Shown one piece after another: positions 17,837 to 27,566 of a DNA stretch of 64,000 nucleotides; the stretch's first letter is position 1; every line of letters begins with the position of its first letter. The stretch covers positions 42,560-106,559 of the forward strand of contig JAKPGM010000047.1 of the NCBI GenBank assembly GCA_029550865.1. The letters run 5' to 3'. Both the position numbers and the translations under genes were made by a program. This DNA is from Bacteroidota bacterium (GTDB lineage Bacteria; Bacteroidota; Bacteroidia; Bacteroidales; DTGW01). The notes beneath the pieces are model-generated. The model saw only the letters and a program-made list of their open reading frames with translations. It was not told the origin of the DNA and did no database searches.

Positions 17837-18601
17837 TTATGAATTTGCTATATTCATTATTTCATCGATAGACATGTTAATTATTAATCTCCATTTACGG
17901 TCCGATTTTCCCGATTTTACACGATGCGGGTCAAACAAATTATATTTTTCGTTTCGTACTCTTTGCGCATATTCTAAAAAGAATTCCATGTTTTTCTTTT
18001 CAAGTAGCTCAGATAGAAATGCAATGCGCTTAGTTACTGCTATGTTGTCAATTGCCTTACAGTATGCAACCAATTTTCGGGCACTAAGTTCAGCTTTTGC
18101 AAAAGCCTTAATTATTTCGTTATAGCCACCTGCATGTTGCGGCAAATCAAAGCAATCGACGATGGTCTTTTCGGTATCAGTAATTTTATATACCAGGTTG
18201 CCATACCCTTCGACTTTATAACCCACCAGCTTTTCTTGTTTAACCTGTACAAACCTGTACCTAACTCCAAAGATGGTTTTGTCGGCCTTCTTTTTAGCTG
18301 TTTGAACAAAAATGATGTTGGGTAGTTGTTCAGTAAGCCCATGATAATTCATTGCTGTCCAATAAGCTATACCGCCATCTCTTGCCAAAAAATTACCTAT
18401 TGCAAACTCGTTCCGAAAATCGTATCTGCAGTATTTGCCTTTTTCAATAACTCTAAGAAAATCTGCATTAACAAGATTTCTAAGAGCTTTCTCTACTTCT
18501 TTCTCAGGCAAATCAATATTTTTTATCAATACTTCCTTTGAAAAAATATCGAGACCCGCATCAGTAATGTATTCCAGTAATTTCGATTCATATGGTTTCA
18601 T
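17837..18601 (-). CDS. abiEi: AbiEi antitoxin and autorepressor
   Basis: The antitoxin of the AbiE pair, about 254 residues, COG5340 type. An N-terminal winged helix (about residues 1-60: KLLEYITDAGLDIFSKE, then NLVNADFLRVIEKGKYCRY) binds DNA. The C-terminal domain carries the family core YKITDTEKTIVDCFDLPQHA followed by GGY. The ATG at 18601 is chosen over the GTG at 18610 because AAAAGGTGA, a strong SD-like site, lies just upstream. In studied AbiE systems AbiEi represses its own operon by binding inverted repeats; one such repeat is present here. A 133-134-bp gap separates it from cas7, the only large gap in the operon. Confidence 0.94.
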   Translation of the reverse strand: MKPYESKLLEYITDAGLDIFSKEVLIKNIDLPEKEVEKALRNLVNADFLRVIEKGKYCRYDFRNEFAIGNFLARDGGIAYWTAMNYHGLTEQLPNIIFVQTAKKKADKTIFGVRYRFVQVKQEKLVGYKVEGYGNLVYKITDTEKTIVDCFDLPQHAGGYNEIIKAFAKAELSARKLVAYCKAIDNIAVTKRIAFLSELLEKKNMEFFLEYAQRVRNEKYNLFDPHRVKSGKSDRKWRLIINMSIDEIMNIANS

Positions 18602-18608
18602 ATTATTC

Positions 18609-18662
18609 ACCTTTTATAGTAATATCCCATTGAAAAAATATAAAATTAATACTATAAAAGGT
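18609..18662 (-). promoter_or_regulatory. Candidate AbiEi operator and abiE promoter
   Basis: A perfect 13-bp inverted repeat: ACCTTTTATAGTA at 18609-18621 and TACTATAAAAGGT at 18650-18662, separated by 28 bp. On the - strand the arm nearer the gene contains the SD-like AAAGGT 8 nt before the abiEi ATG. Between the arms TATATTTT (18642-18635) resembles a -7 box. The position and symmetry are what is expected for the binding site of the AbiEi autorepressor. Binding itself is inferred. Confidence 0.7.
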
Positions 18663-18743
18663 AAAATAAAAGCAGCTATTAAATATTTTTTAATCAATGA
18701 CATAAATCTACCTATTTGCATTTCTTAACTTTTTAGGATTAAT

Positions 18744-19673
18744 TTACAAATCACTTATTTTAACATTTTCTGGCAAATTATCAAGAATGATAGATGCTTT
18801 ATTTTGATATACTTCGACGCATTCTATTTCTTGTTGATGTTTATTCAACTCTTCCTTTAATAAACCACAATCAAGGATTACCTTATTATCGGTTTTTTCC
18901 TTTTTCATTTTCACTAACTGGGTAAAATTAGGCAGGACCAACTTTGAGTTTTCCTTTAGCTGAACCCAAATCAACAACTCATTTTCGGTACCCGCCTTTG
19001 ATGCAGAATCATAGTAGGTTGCACCTCTTCGCATTGCTTCCTTAAGGATGTTGACATCTTCAACAGATAATGTTTTTACATCATTATCTGCTATTTCAAC
19101 TAATTCTTCCAAATTCTTAGGATTAATGGAAAAATGGTGCAGATAATGCCCCTCCTGAAGTTTTGATTGACGACCCAGGGTAGTCATTCCCTTTTCAGCC
19201 TCTTGATCGTTAGATTTGTTGCTAAAGGGACTGGTTATTTGTTCGGTAAATATATTGTTTTCCCACCAAATATTAACCCCATGATTAATTTGAACAGGAC
19301 CATGAATAGAAACATTAGTTTTACCAGCAAAAGTGGCTCCAAACAAACGAACATCTATGCAATCTAAAAGATTTTTTGTTACAATGTTTTTTATTTGCTT
19401 GGAATCAGGGTATTCTCCAAACAGTCTTGTGTAATTCTCATCTAATGAAATAGGATTTAAATGCTCATTAAGGGTTTTGAAGTAGAAAATCTTTTCAGCA
19501 GGAAAAACATCCTTTATGTAATTTCTGATTGTATACTTAAATGCCTTGTCGGTAGCATATACAGTACCATCGGGCAAAGTACGTGGCTGCCCCGTAAAAT
19601 CGGCATTATAATTTGAATTGATAGCTTTTACAATAGCTGCTCCAAATACTCTATTCTTAAATATTGTTGCCAT
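18744..19673 (-). CDS. cas7: Cascade backbone Cas7 (Csh2 type)
   Basis: A 309-residue RAMP protein that polymerises along the crRNA spacer to form the Cascade backbone. The Csh2/Cas7b signature is visible at about residues 108-140: DVRLFGATFAGK, SIHGPVQINHGVNIW. It also has ...EKGMTTLGRQ, a Cas7 loop region. The length is typical. It starts 11 nt after cas8b; downstream comes the gap holding the AbiE operator. It is the last Cascade gene before the toxin-antitoxin insertion. Confidence 0.94.
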   Translation of the reverse strand: MATIFKNRVFGAAIVKAINSNYNADFTGQPRTLPDGTVYATDKAFKYTIRNYIKDVFPAEKIFYFKTLNEHLNPISLDENYTRLFGEYPDSKQIKNIVTKNLLDCIDVRLFGATFAGKTNVSIHGPVQINHGVNIWWENNIFTEQITSPFSNKSNDQEAEKGMTTLGRQSKLQEGHYLHHFSINPKNLEELVEIADNDVKTLSVEDVNILKEAMRRGATYYDSASKAGTENELLIWVQLKENSKLVLPNFTQLVKMKKEKTDNKVILDCGLLKEELNKHQQEIECVEVYQNKASIILDNLPENVKISDL

Positions 19674-19684
19674 AGCATTAAATT

Positions 19685-21523
19685 TTAATTGTTAGTTTCT
19701 GTTTTTGTTTTTTCATATATTACAGGCTCGGCAAAATAACCGGCCAAAATAAATCTTTGTAGATCCTTAATATTTGCCTCAGTCTCGTATGCTAATACTT
19801 CTTTCGATAGCCTTTCAAAACGCCCATGGCCAAATTCAATTGCATGTTTATAAGCACCAATCAAATTACTAATGGCATTTTGTAGTTGGACTGCACTCGT
19901 TTTCTGCAAAAAAGGTTCCAGTAGGGCATGCGTCTTATTGCTTGCCACACTCTGATTTAACAGAAAATAAATAATTTGCCCTGCCGCAAAGGCAAATTCT
20001 TTGTCATCTGCAAGATGCTCATTGTCATTATTGGCAATTTTCTTGCACTTTTCTAATAGTTCTGGAATTTTCGATGCCATATTTTCTTGATTTTTATTAA
20101 AGTAATTATACAAACTAAACCATAAATTTAACTTTTCTTTTATACTGTATGTTTTGTCATACTCACTGCTATCATGCCTTATATCATCGATAATTGAATG
20201 ATACATGATATCGTCAAATATTATTCCCGTAATCGCCTGTTGTTTCGATTTGTAGATATAATCGTAAATAGCTTTACGATACTTGTAGAGTAAATTTACA
20301 ATAGCCTCGGTTGCACCATATTCTGGTTTTACGTCAATTGTATCAAAATATTTCATCCATATTGCATTTTCAGTTTTAATGATCAATTGTCGATTAAAAA
20401 TTTTTTCAGAAACTTTTTCCTGAAAGTCAAACACATTGTTAATCTTATAATTTTTAAGCAATAAGCCTTTTTCTTTACTATTTATATTAAATATCGCTTG
20501 AATCTCAGGCATGTCATCCGTTTTATACCTGAAAACAGGTACAAAATCAAAATCAACTATTCTACTTCCTTTTTCTCCTGCCTGAAAATATATAAGATAA
20601 AAGTTCTGAAGATTTTCTTTTGTTTTTAATAAGTCTTCTATTATTTCTTTGTATCCTTTGCGTGTGTCCTCTTTATAAAATTTAATAGCTTTTTCGGTAA
20701 GTTCGTTTTCATCAACAAAAATGGGCATTGGGTTGGGTAATATTTTATTTTTTTGTTGAAGGTCAAAAAATTTTTGAAGGTTGAGAGCAGTATTTAAATT
20801 AACCCGATAATTCACATCATTGGGTCCTGTGCGATGTTCCAGAAACGGCTTCTTACTATTAAAACCACTTAAGGCACTCGGAATACCAAAGGTATTGTTA
20901 TCTGGTATAGCATTCTTAGTACTTTGGGGTATATTATAACTATTGTCTGTAAAAATTCTTTCACTAAGATATTGTTTATGAATATTTACAAAATCCTCTA
21001 AGTCGGGTTCCTTTAAGAAAAAATAAAACATAAATTTATCGCTAACCTTCGCATATTCTCCCCTATTTTCAAGATAATCAAACATTTTGTTTTTTACAAA
21101 GTGCTGAAAATCATTAAACCATGTTACGTACTTAGAATTGTTTTTATCCAGATATTTCTCTGCAGCTTTGAAATACGCTTCAACAGCTTGCATTCTTTTT
21201 TCTCTTCCCAGTTTTAAACTTTTACCAGAAAAAGAAATTCCAAAAGGAGTTCCGATAGTAAAGAAAATTTTATGCGTTGAGTTAAAGCTTTTATTTACAC
21301 TTAGCATCCTTGTGTTAGCAACTCTTTGAAGAAACATTTCATACAACTTGTTTTTGGCAGTGTTTTTATTGACTTTTAGTATGTTCTCCTCCTTGACAAC
21401 CAGGCTAGTACCCTCCTTTTCCAGAAAAATATATACTCCCTCATCAAGGGATAAGTTTTCCATGAAAACTTCAGGACTGTTGCTTTCTAAGTATTCAATA
21501 AAATTCGAGATTTCACTAATCAT
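19685..21523 (-). CDS. cas8b: Cascade large subunit Cas8b (Csh1/TM1802 type)
   Basis: A 612-residue large subunit expected to recognise the PAM and the target DNA. It is highly divergent, as usual for Cas8; the call rests on position between cas6 and cas7, size, and segments such as FFTIGTPFGISFSGK and a C-terminal helical part (FAAGQIIYFLLNQSVASN) typical of Csh1/TM1802-like proteins. No zinc-binding Cys cluster is seen. It begins 17 nt after cas6. Confidence 0.85.
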   Translation of the reverse strand: MISEISNFIEYLESNSPEVFMENLSLDEGVYIFLEKEGTSLVVKEENILKVNKNTAKNKLYEMFLQRVANTRMLSVNKSFNSTHKIFFTIGTPFGISFSGKSLKLGREKRMQAVEAYFKAAEKYLDKNNSKYVTWFNDFQHFVKNKMFDYLENRGEYAKVSDKFMFYFFLKEPDLEDFVNIHKQYLSERIFTDNSYNIPQSTKNAIPDNNTFGIPSALSGFNSKKPFLEHRTGPNDVNYRVNLNTALNLQKFFDLQQKNKILPNPMPIFVDENELTEKAIKFYKEDTRKGYKEIIEDLLKTKENLQNFYLIYFQAGEKGSRIVDFDFVPVFRYKTDDMPEIQAIFNINSKEKGLLLKNYKINNVFDFQEKVSEKIFNRQLIIKTENAIWMKYFDTIDVKPEYGATEAIVNLLYKYRKAIYDYIYKSKQQAITGIIFDDIMYHSIIDDIRHDSSEYDKTYSIKEKLNLWFSLYNYFNKNQENMASKIPELLEKCKKIANNDNEHLADDKEFAFAAGQIIYFLLNQSVASNKTHALLEPFLQKTSAVQLQNAISNLIGAYKHAIEFGHGRFERLSKEVLAYETEANIKDLQRFILAGYFAEPVIYEKTKTETNN

Positions 21524-21540
21524 AACCTATAGTTTAAAAT

Positions 21541-22350
21541 TTAACAAACAACCTCTGTCCAGCCAAATCCCATGCTATTTTTCTCACCAAAGCCAGCGTA
21601 ATAACCAATACGATGGAGTTCGACTGGTGCTTTGAATTTGAAGGTATAAAGAAAACCTCGCACTTTTGTTTCATATTGTGAATTGGCTTTTATAGTAATT
21701 AGTTTTGAACGCGCAGGGGTTAGTACTTCTACACTGCATGCATTACGAAATTTCTGTAAAATAAAAAGAGCATCTTCATACGTCCACCCGAACACTATTT
21801 TATATTTGTTGATTATGTTGTTTATAAATAGTGTAGTATAATCTATTTCTTTATCAGCAGGGGAATAATACGTTGTTCCTCGATCACTTTTATAACTTAT
21901 CACACAGGGAGTTATCAACTTGTAAACCATCTCATTTTCGAAGTCAACCTCTGGTAAAATTTCAACAGTACTTATATAAAAGGACACTTTGCTTTTACGA
22001 TCAGCCAATTCAATTAAATGCTTCCTAAAGGCGCCATTGACTAAATGCTCTGCTATCTCGCTGTTCATTACAGAAATTTGAAACGTTACTGGAGGTTCCT
22101 GAATTATTAATCTATCGTTTTTCACAATATACTTTTTTGCCGTAAGATTTGAATAGGTAAACATCTTAAAACGCTTATTATCAAAGCCATATCCTTCACG
22201 ATGTAACCATTCTGCAAATTTTGCATTTCCATGCGCTATGGCATGGTATAGACTACTGCCCAAAACATACTGGTAATCTATAGGTAGCACAATATGTTCC
22301 AAATCAGTCGGTTGTAAAGTTATTTTTACTCGAAAACCATTGAAGCACAT
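21541..22350 (-). CDS. cas6: crRNA-processing endonuclease Cas6
   Basis: A 269-residue RAMP nuclease that cuts the array transcript within each repeat, leaving the ATTGAAAT handle. It has the Cas6 N-terminal pattern (YQYVLGSSLYHAIAHG, with candidate catalytic His residues) and the C-terminal glycine-rich loop GFGEKNSMGFGW. The length is normal. It is the first gene of the cas operon; a Bacteroidetes -7 box lies about 47 nt upstream. Confidence 0.95.
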   Translation of the reverse strand: MCFNGFRVKITLQPTDLEHIVLPIDYQYVLGSSLYHAIAHGNAKFAEWLHREGYGFDNKRFKMFTYSNLTAKKYIVKNDRLIIQEPPVTFQISVMNSEIAEHLVNGAFRKHLIELADRKSKVSFYISTVEILPEVDFENEMVYKLITPCVISYKSDRGTTYYSPADKEIDYTTLFINNIINKYKIVFGWTYEDALFILQKFRNACSVEVLTPARSKLITIKANSQYETKVRGFLYTFKFKAPVELHRIGYYAGFGEKNSMGFGWTEVVC

Positions 22351-22396
22351 AACGTGAATTTTCTTATCTAAATGTACACTAATACTAAAAAATTTC

Positions 22397-22404
22397 CAAA
22401 ATTA
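22397..22404 (-). promoter_or_regulatory. -7 box of the cas operon promoter
   Basis: On the - strand TAATTTTG matches TAnnTTTG and is placed 47 nt before the cas6 ATG. A second TAATTTTG occurs further upstream, on the - strand near 22473, and may be an alternative start. This is a prediction from consensus only. Confidence 0.5.
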
Positions 22405-22647
22405 TATTTCAACTATTAAAACATAATTCGCAAATAATCAGCTATGTGATATTAATCTTAACACAAAATTACCCCATCAAAGCGACAGGTTGTGTCGTTT
22501 TGAAAAAAAGGTGAATTTTTTTTTGTAAAAACATACCGCGAAGGGGCATCTCCCACGAAATTGGTAGGTTTTGCGAATGTCGGAATTAAACGCTGAGGGC
22601 AGATTTATTATCCCTCAAGTATTTGCAGTAAATTTGTTATTTTGTTG

Positions 22648-22655
22648 TATATTTG
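22648..22655 (+). promoter_or_regulatory. -7 box of the ssrA promoter
   Basis: TATATTTG matches TAnnTTTG exactly; an upstream TTTG is at 22622-22625 with a 22-nt spacer. It lies about 30 nt before the mature tmRNA 5' end. Confidence 0.6.
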
Positions 22656-22684
22656 CATAAAATTTGTAGATCAATACCATTTGC

Positions 22685-23074
22685 GGGGCTGACTGGTTTT
22701 GACAGCAAGGCAAATGGAAATGTAAGCATGCAGGCCCAGGCAACAACGGCCTTAACAAGGGTTGCAAAAAATAAAAGGCGAATATAACTACGCTCTTGCA
22801 GCCTAATCGAAGTATAGTAGATGGGCTTATCCCTTGCCCAGGTGCAGGGGACAAGACGTCGCTCAATGAGCCAGCCCAACGCTCGTTGGTCAAGCGGCGC
22901 TCGTGAGTTTGGGCTCGCTGGTCAAGTGTCCTGATTGGCCAGTCAGATGTCCAGGACTAAGGCGAAAATAGGCTGCCAATTGCCAGTTTTCGCACGAAAA
23001 TTAAAAATTGGCTAAGCATGTAGAAAGCGTTTCTGTTTCTTGTTTGGACGCGGGTTCGAATCCCGCCAGCTCCA
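22685..23074 (+). ncRNA. ssrA: tmRNA (transfer-messenger RNA)
   Basis: Rescues stalled ribosomes and tags the unfinished proteins for degradation. The 5' end GGGGCTGACTGG pairs with the 3' CAGCTCC to form the acceptor stem. The T arm GGTTCGAATCC is present near the 3' end. The reading part GGC GAA TAT AAC TAC GCT CTT GCA GCC TAA encodes the tag GEYNYALAA, a variant of the Bacteroidetes tag. The 3' CCA is not encoded (discriminator A is followed by CTT), so it must be added by the CCA enzyme, whose gene is at 54.4-55.9 kb. Confidence 0.97.
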
Positions 23075-23275
23075 CTTAAACCTATGCCATTTGTCACCCC
23101 TGCAAGCGCTTCATCGTACCGCAACCTAATGCTTTACATCCAGGTAACAATTCTTGCATGGCAACAATATTTTTATAAAAGTTGATTATAGAGGGTATAC
23201 TTTTTTAAAAAAACCTTTGAGAATTAAGGGGTAAATATCTATTTTCGTACCTTCAAAAAATATCAAAATTTGTGT

Positions 23276-25243
23276 ATGGAACCTAACCATGTGAACACTG
23301 TTCAAAATGAACAAGCCAGCAAGGCCGAAGCCCTTACTGAGCATACGCACGCTGACACCCCTACGGTAATTGCTGCCCACGAGGAATTAGTAGCCGAAAC
23401 CTCGGTTACTCTCGATGAAGAGGAATCCCGTCTTGTGCACGAGCATGTGATACTGCCCGAAGATGTAGCCGTACCCGAAGAACTAAGAGACGAGGAAATT
23501 GACGAGGAAACCCTCAGCGAAGCTACCGACTACAGTCAGCTTTCGAAGGAAGAACTTGTACAGCTGGCCGAAAAACTGGTTAAAGAGGGGCAAATTGATG
23601 CCATACGCGTTGATATTGAGAATATTAAGATACAATTCTACAAAAAATATAAATCGGAAATAGAACTCCTACGCAAGCAGTTCTTAGAAGAAGGAGGCAA
23701 CCCCGAAGATTTTAAACCTCAACCCGATGGTTTGGAGGAAAAACTAAAGGCTATTCTCAGACAATACAAGGAGGCCAAAGCCGAATACAATAAAAAAGCC
23801 GAAGCCGAAAAAGCCGAAAATCTGCGCATCAAGCGAGAAATTATTGAACAGATTAAGGAACTCACCAACACCACCGAGTCGCTACACGAAACCTTTCAGC
23901 AATTCAGGGAACTACAAAAAAAATGGCGTTCGGTAGGTCCTGTGCCACAACACGAGGCGAATAATCTGTGGGAAAGCTATAACTATTATGTAGAGAAATT
24001 TTACGACTACATCAAAATAAACAAAGAGCTCAGAGACTTAGACCTGAAGAAAAATCTGGAAGCTAAGCTCAAACTCTGCGAACAGGCCGAAGCCTTACTG
24101 CTGGAACCTTCAGCCGTGAAGGCTTTTAAAATGCTACAGGAATACCACAACAAATGGCGCGAAATTGGCCCTGTTCCGGTCGAAAATCGTACCGAAATTT
24201 GGAATCGATTCAAAGAAATAACGTCAAAAATTAATAAGCGGCATCAGGAATACTACGACAATCTTAAAGCGACACAGATAAAAAATCTGGAAGCCAAAAC
24301 TGTGCTTTGCGAAAAAATTGAGGCCATGTTGCAAAATCTGCCTCAACACATGAAGGAATGGGAAGAACGCTCAAAAGAGATTGTCGAAATTCAAAAAGTT
24401 TGGCGAACTATTGGCTTCGCCCCCAAAAAAGATAATAACAAGATTTACGAACGTTTTCGTAAAGCGTGCGACCAGTTCTTCAATCATAAACGGGCTTACT
24501 ACAACAAAATTAAGGAAGAACAAAACAATAATCTTCAACTCAAGCTCGACCTGTGTGTACAGGCCGAAGCCTTGAAAGACAGCACCGAGTGGAAAAAAAC
24601 TACCGAAGACCTTATCAACATCCAGAAACGCTGGAAAGAAATAGGTCCTGTTCCGCGCAAATATAGCGACCAGATATGGAAACGTTTCCGGGCTGCGTGC
24701 GATACCTTCTTCAACAATAAGGCTGCTTACTTTGCACAGATTGACACTAAATACGAGGAAAACCTCAAAGCCAAGCTTGCCCTAATTGAAGAAATTGAGA
24801 ATTATCAATTCGACAGCAATGCTGAAGTTAACCTCGAGAAGCTAAAAGAATTCCAGCGTCGTTGGACCGAAATAGGATTTGTACCCCTAAAAAACAAGCA
24901 AGAGGTTCAACAGCGTTACAAAAAAGCACTCGACCGTCTGTTTGAAGGCTTACGTATCGACGAAGGAAAGCGGCGTATCGAAAAGTTTAAAAGCAAAATC
25001 GAACAGGTAGCCCACAAAAAAAGCGAGTCGCAACTCAACCGCGAACGCGACCGTTTGATTTCTCAGCTCAAAAAACTCGAAAACGACATTGTATTGTGGG
25101 AGAATAACATCGGATTTTTTGCCAAAACCAAGAATGCAGAGGCTATGATTAAAGAAGTACAACAAAAAATCGACCATGCTAAGGAGGAAATCAAGGTTCT
25201 TGAGCAAAAAATTCGCATCATCGAAAATATGGTAAACGATTAA
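23276..25243 (+). CDS. DUF349 repeat coiled-coil protein
   Basis: About 655 residues. An acidic N-terminal region (about 1-95, many Glu/Asp) is followed by five or so DUF349 repeats, each marked by a block like QKKWRSVGPVPQHEANNLW, KWREIGPVPVENRTEIWNRF, RWKEIGPVPRKYSDQIWKRF. The C terminus is a charged coiled coil (RERDRLISQLKKLENDIVLW). Cytoplasmic, highly helical. Function unknown; DUF349 proteins are common in Bacteroidetes and Actinobacteria. The ORF track starts at TTG (23270); ATG at 23276 is preferred. pyrG follows 15 nt later, suggesting one transcript. Confidence 0.9.
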   Translation: MEPNHVNTVQNEQASKAEALTEHTHADTPTVIAAHEELVAETSVTLDEEESRLVHEHVILPEDVAVPEELRDEEIDEETLSEATDYSQLSKEELVQLAEKLVKEGQIDAIRVDIENIKIQFYKKYKSEIELLRKQFLEEGGNPEDFKPQPDGLEEKLKAILRQYKEAKAEYNKKAEAEKAENLRIKREIIEQIKELTNTTESLHETFQQFRELQKKWRSVGPVPQHEANNLWESYNYYVEKFYDYIKINKELRDLDLKKNLEAKLKLCEQAEALLLEPSAVKAFKMLQEYHNKWREIGPVPVENRTEIWNRFKEITSKINKRHQEYYDNLKATQIKNLEAKTVLCEKIEAMLQNLPQHMKEWEERSKEIVEIQKVWRTIGFAPKKDNNKIYERFRKACDQFFNHKRAYYNKIKEEQNNNLQLKLDLCVQAEALKDSTEWKKTTEDLINIQKRWKEIGPVPRKYSDQIWKRFRAACDTFFNNKAAYFAQIDTKYEENLKAKLALIEEIENYQFDSNAEVNLEKLKEFQRRWTEIGFVPLKNKQEVQQRYKKALDRLFEGLRIDEGKRRIEKFKSKIEQVAHKKSESQLNRERDRLISQLKKLENDIVLWENNIGFFAKTKNAEAMIKEVQQKIDHAKEEIKVLEQKIRIIENMVND

Positions 25244-26887
<1,644 letters not shown>

Positions 26888-26891
26888 CGAT

Positions 26892-27539
26892 TTATTTGGG
26901 AATTTCAACTGATGCCCCTAAAAAGCGGGGTTGTCGTTTTACTAAAATATCCCAGTACATCAGCGCACGAGCAAAATATTCGCGGATGACCATTAATATA
27001 TGCTCGGGACCATCTACCTCATCGGCTACATAACCTATAGCGCCTATCCCATATTGATGGGCAATGTATACAGCTCGTTCTACCTGAAAACGTTGCGATA
27101 CCACGGTATAGCTGTTCTGGCCGAAAATTTTATAGCCCCGAATTACTGAATCGAAGGTACGTAAGCCTGCATAATCGAGAAAAATAACGCTATCGGGTAT
27201 TCCCCTTCGGTTGAGTTCTCGTTTCATCATCATGGGCTCGTTATACGAACGATGTAAATTGTCGCCACTAACAATCAGGTATTGCACTTTACCCGATTTA
27301 TAGAGTAACTCGGCAGCAGCAATGCGCTTGTAAAAATAAGGATTAGGTGTCTTGTTCTTCGTATACTTGCTGGTACCCAAAACGATGGCAACTTTATTGC
27401 GGGGAAGTCGATGAAGATCGGAATATATAAATGCTTCGGTTCTGCATGAAGTATTTCGGTACATATACTCCAATCCTACCCCACACGCAACAATACACAA
27501 CAATACTACCCACCAATATTTTCTGTTACGCAAACGCAT
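26892..27539 (-). CDS. SanA/YdcF family (DUF218) membrane-anchored protein
   Basis: 215 residues. One N-terminal membrane segment (WWVVLLCIVACGVGLEYMY) is followed by a periplasmic DUF218 domain with KVAIVLGTSKYTKNKTPN, YLIVSGDN, and VVSQRFQVERAVYIA. This matches the SanA branch, linked in E. coli to envelope barrier function (vancomycin exclusion at high temperature). The biochemical role is unknown. It lies 27 nt after the outer-membrane barrel gene on the same strand and converges with pyrG. Confidence 0.87.
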   Translation of the reverse strand: MRLRNRKYWWVVLLCIVACGVGLEYMYRNTSCRTEAFIYSDLHRLPRNKVAIVLGTSKYTKNKTPNPYFYKRIAAAELLYKSGKVQYLIVSGDNLHRSYNEPMMMKRELNRRGIPDSVIFLDYAGLRTFDSVIRGYKIFGQNSYTVVSQRFQVERAVYIAHQYGIGAIGYVADEVDGPEHILMVIREYFARALMYWDILVKRQPRFLGASVEIPK

Positions 27540-27566
27540 CCCCGCTGAAAGATTATCAACTATGTG

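Larger units (their letters stand above)
22351..22684. other. Divergent intergenic region between cas6 and ssrA
   Basis: No gene. It holds the cas promoter on the - strand and the ssrA promoter on the + strand. Two short hairpins are seen: CGACA/TGTCG near 22490 and TGAGGG/CCCTCA near 22590-22618. Confidence 0.5.

Noticed and set aside
22615-22893. Two - strand ORFs over the tmRNA
   Set aside because: They lie antisense to a well-supported tmRNA and its promoter, with no coding pattern.
22685-23074. Idea that the CRISPR locus is an integrative element inserted at ssrA
   Set aside because: The cas genes lie on the 5' side of ssrA, there is no integrase, and no second copy of the ssrA 3' end was seen.
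23041-23074. A tRNA gene suggested by the GGTTCGAATCC arm
   Set aside because: This is the T arm of the tmRNA; no D or anticodon arm is present.
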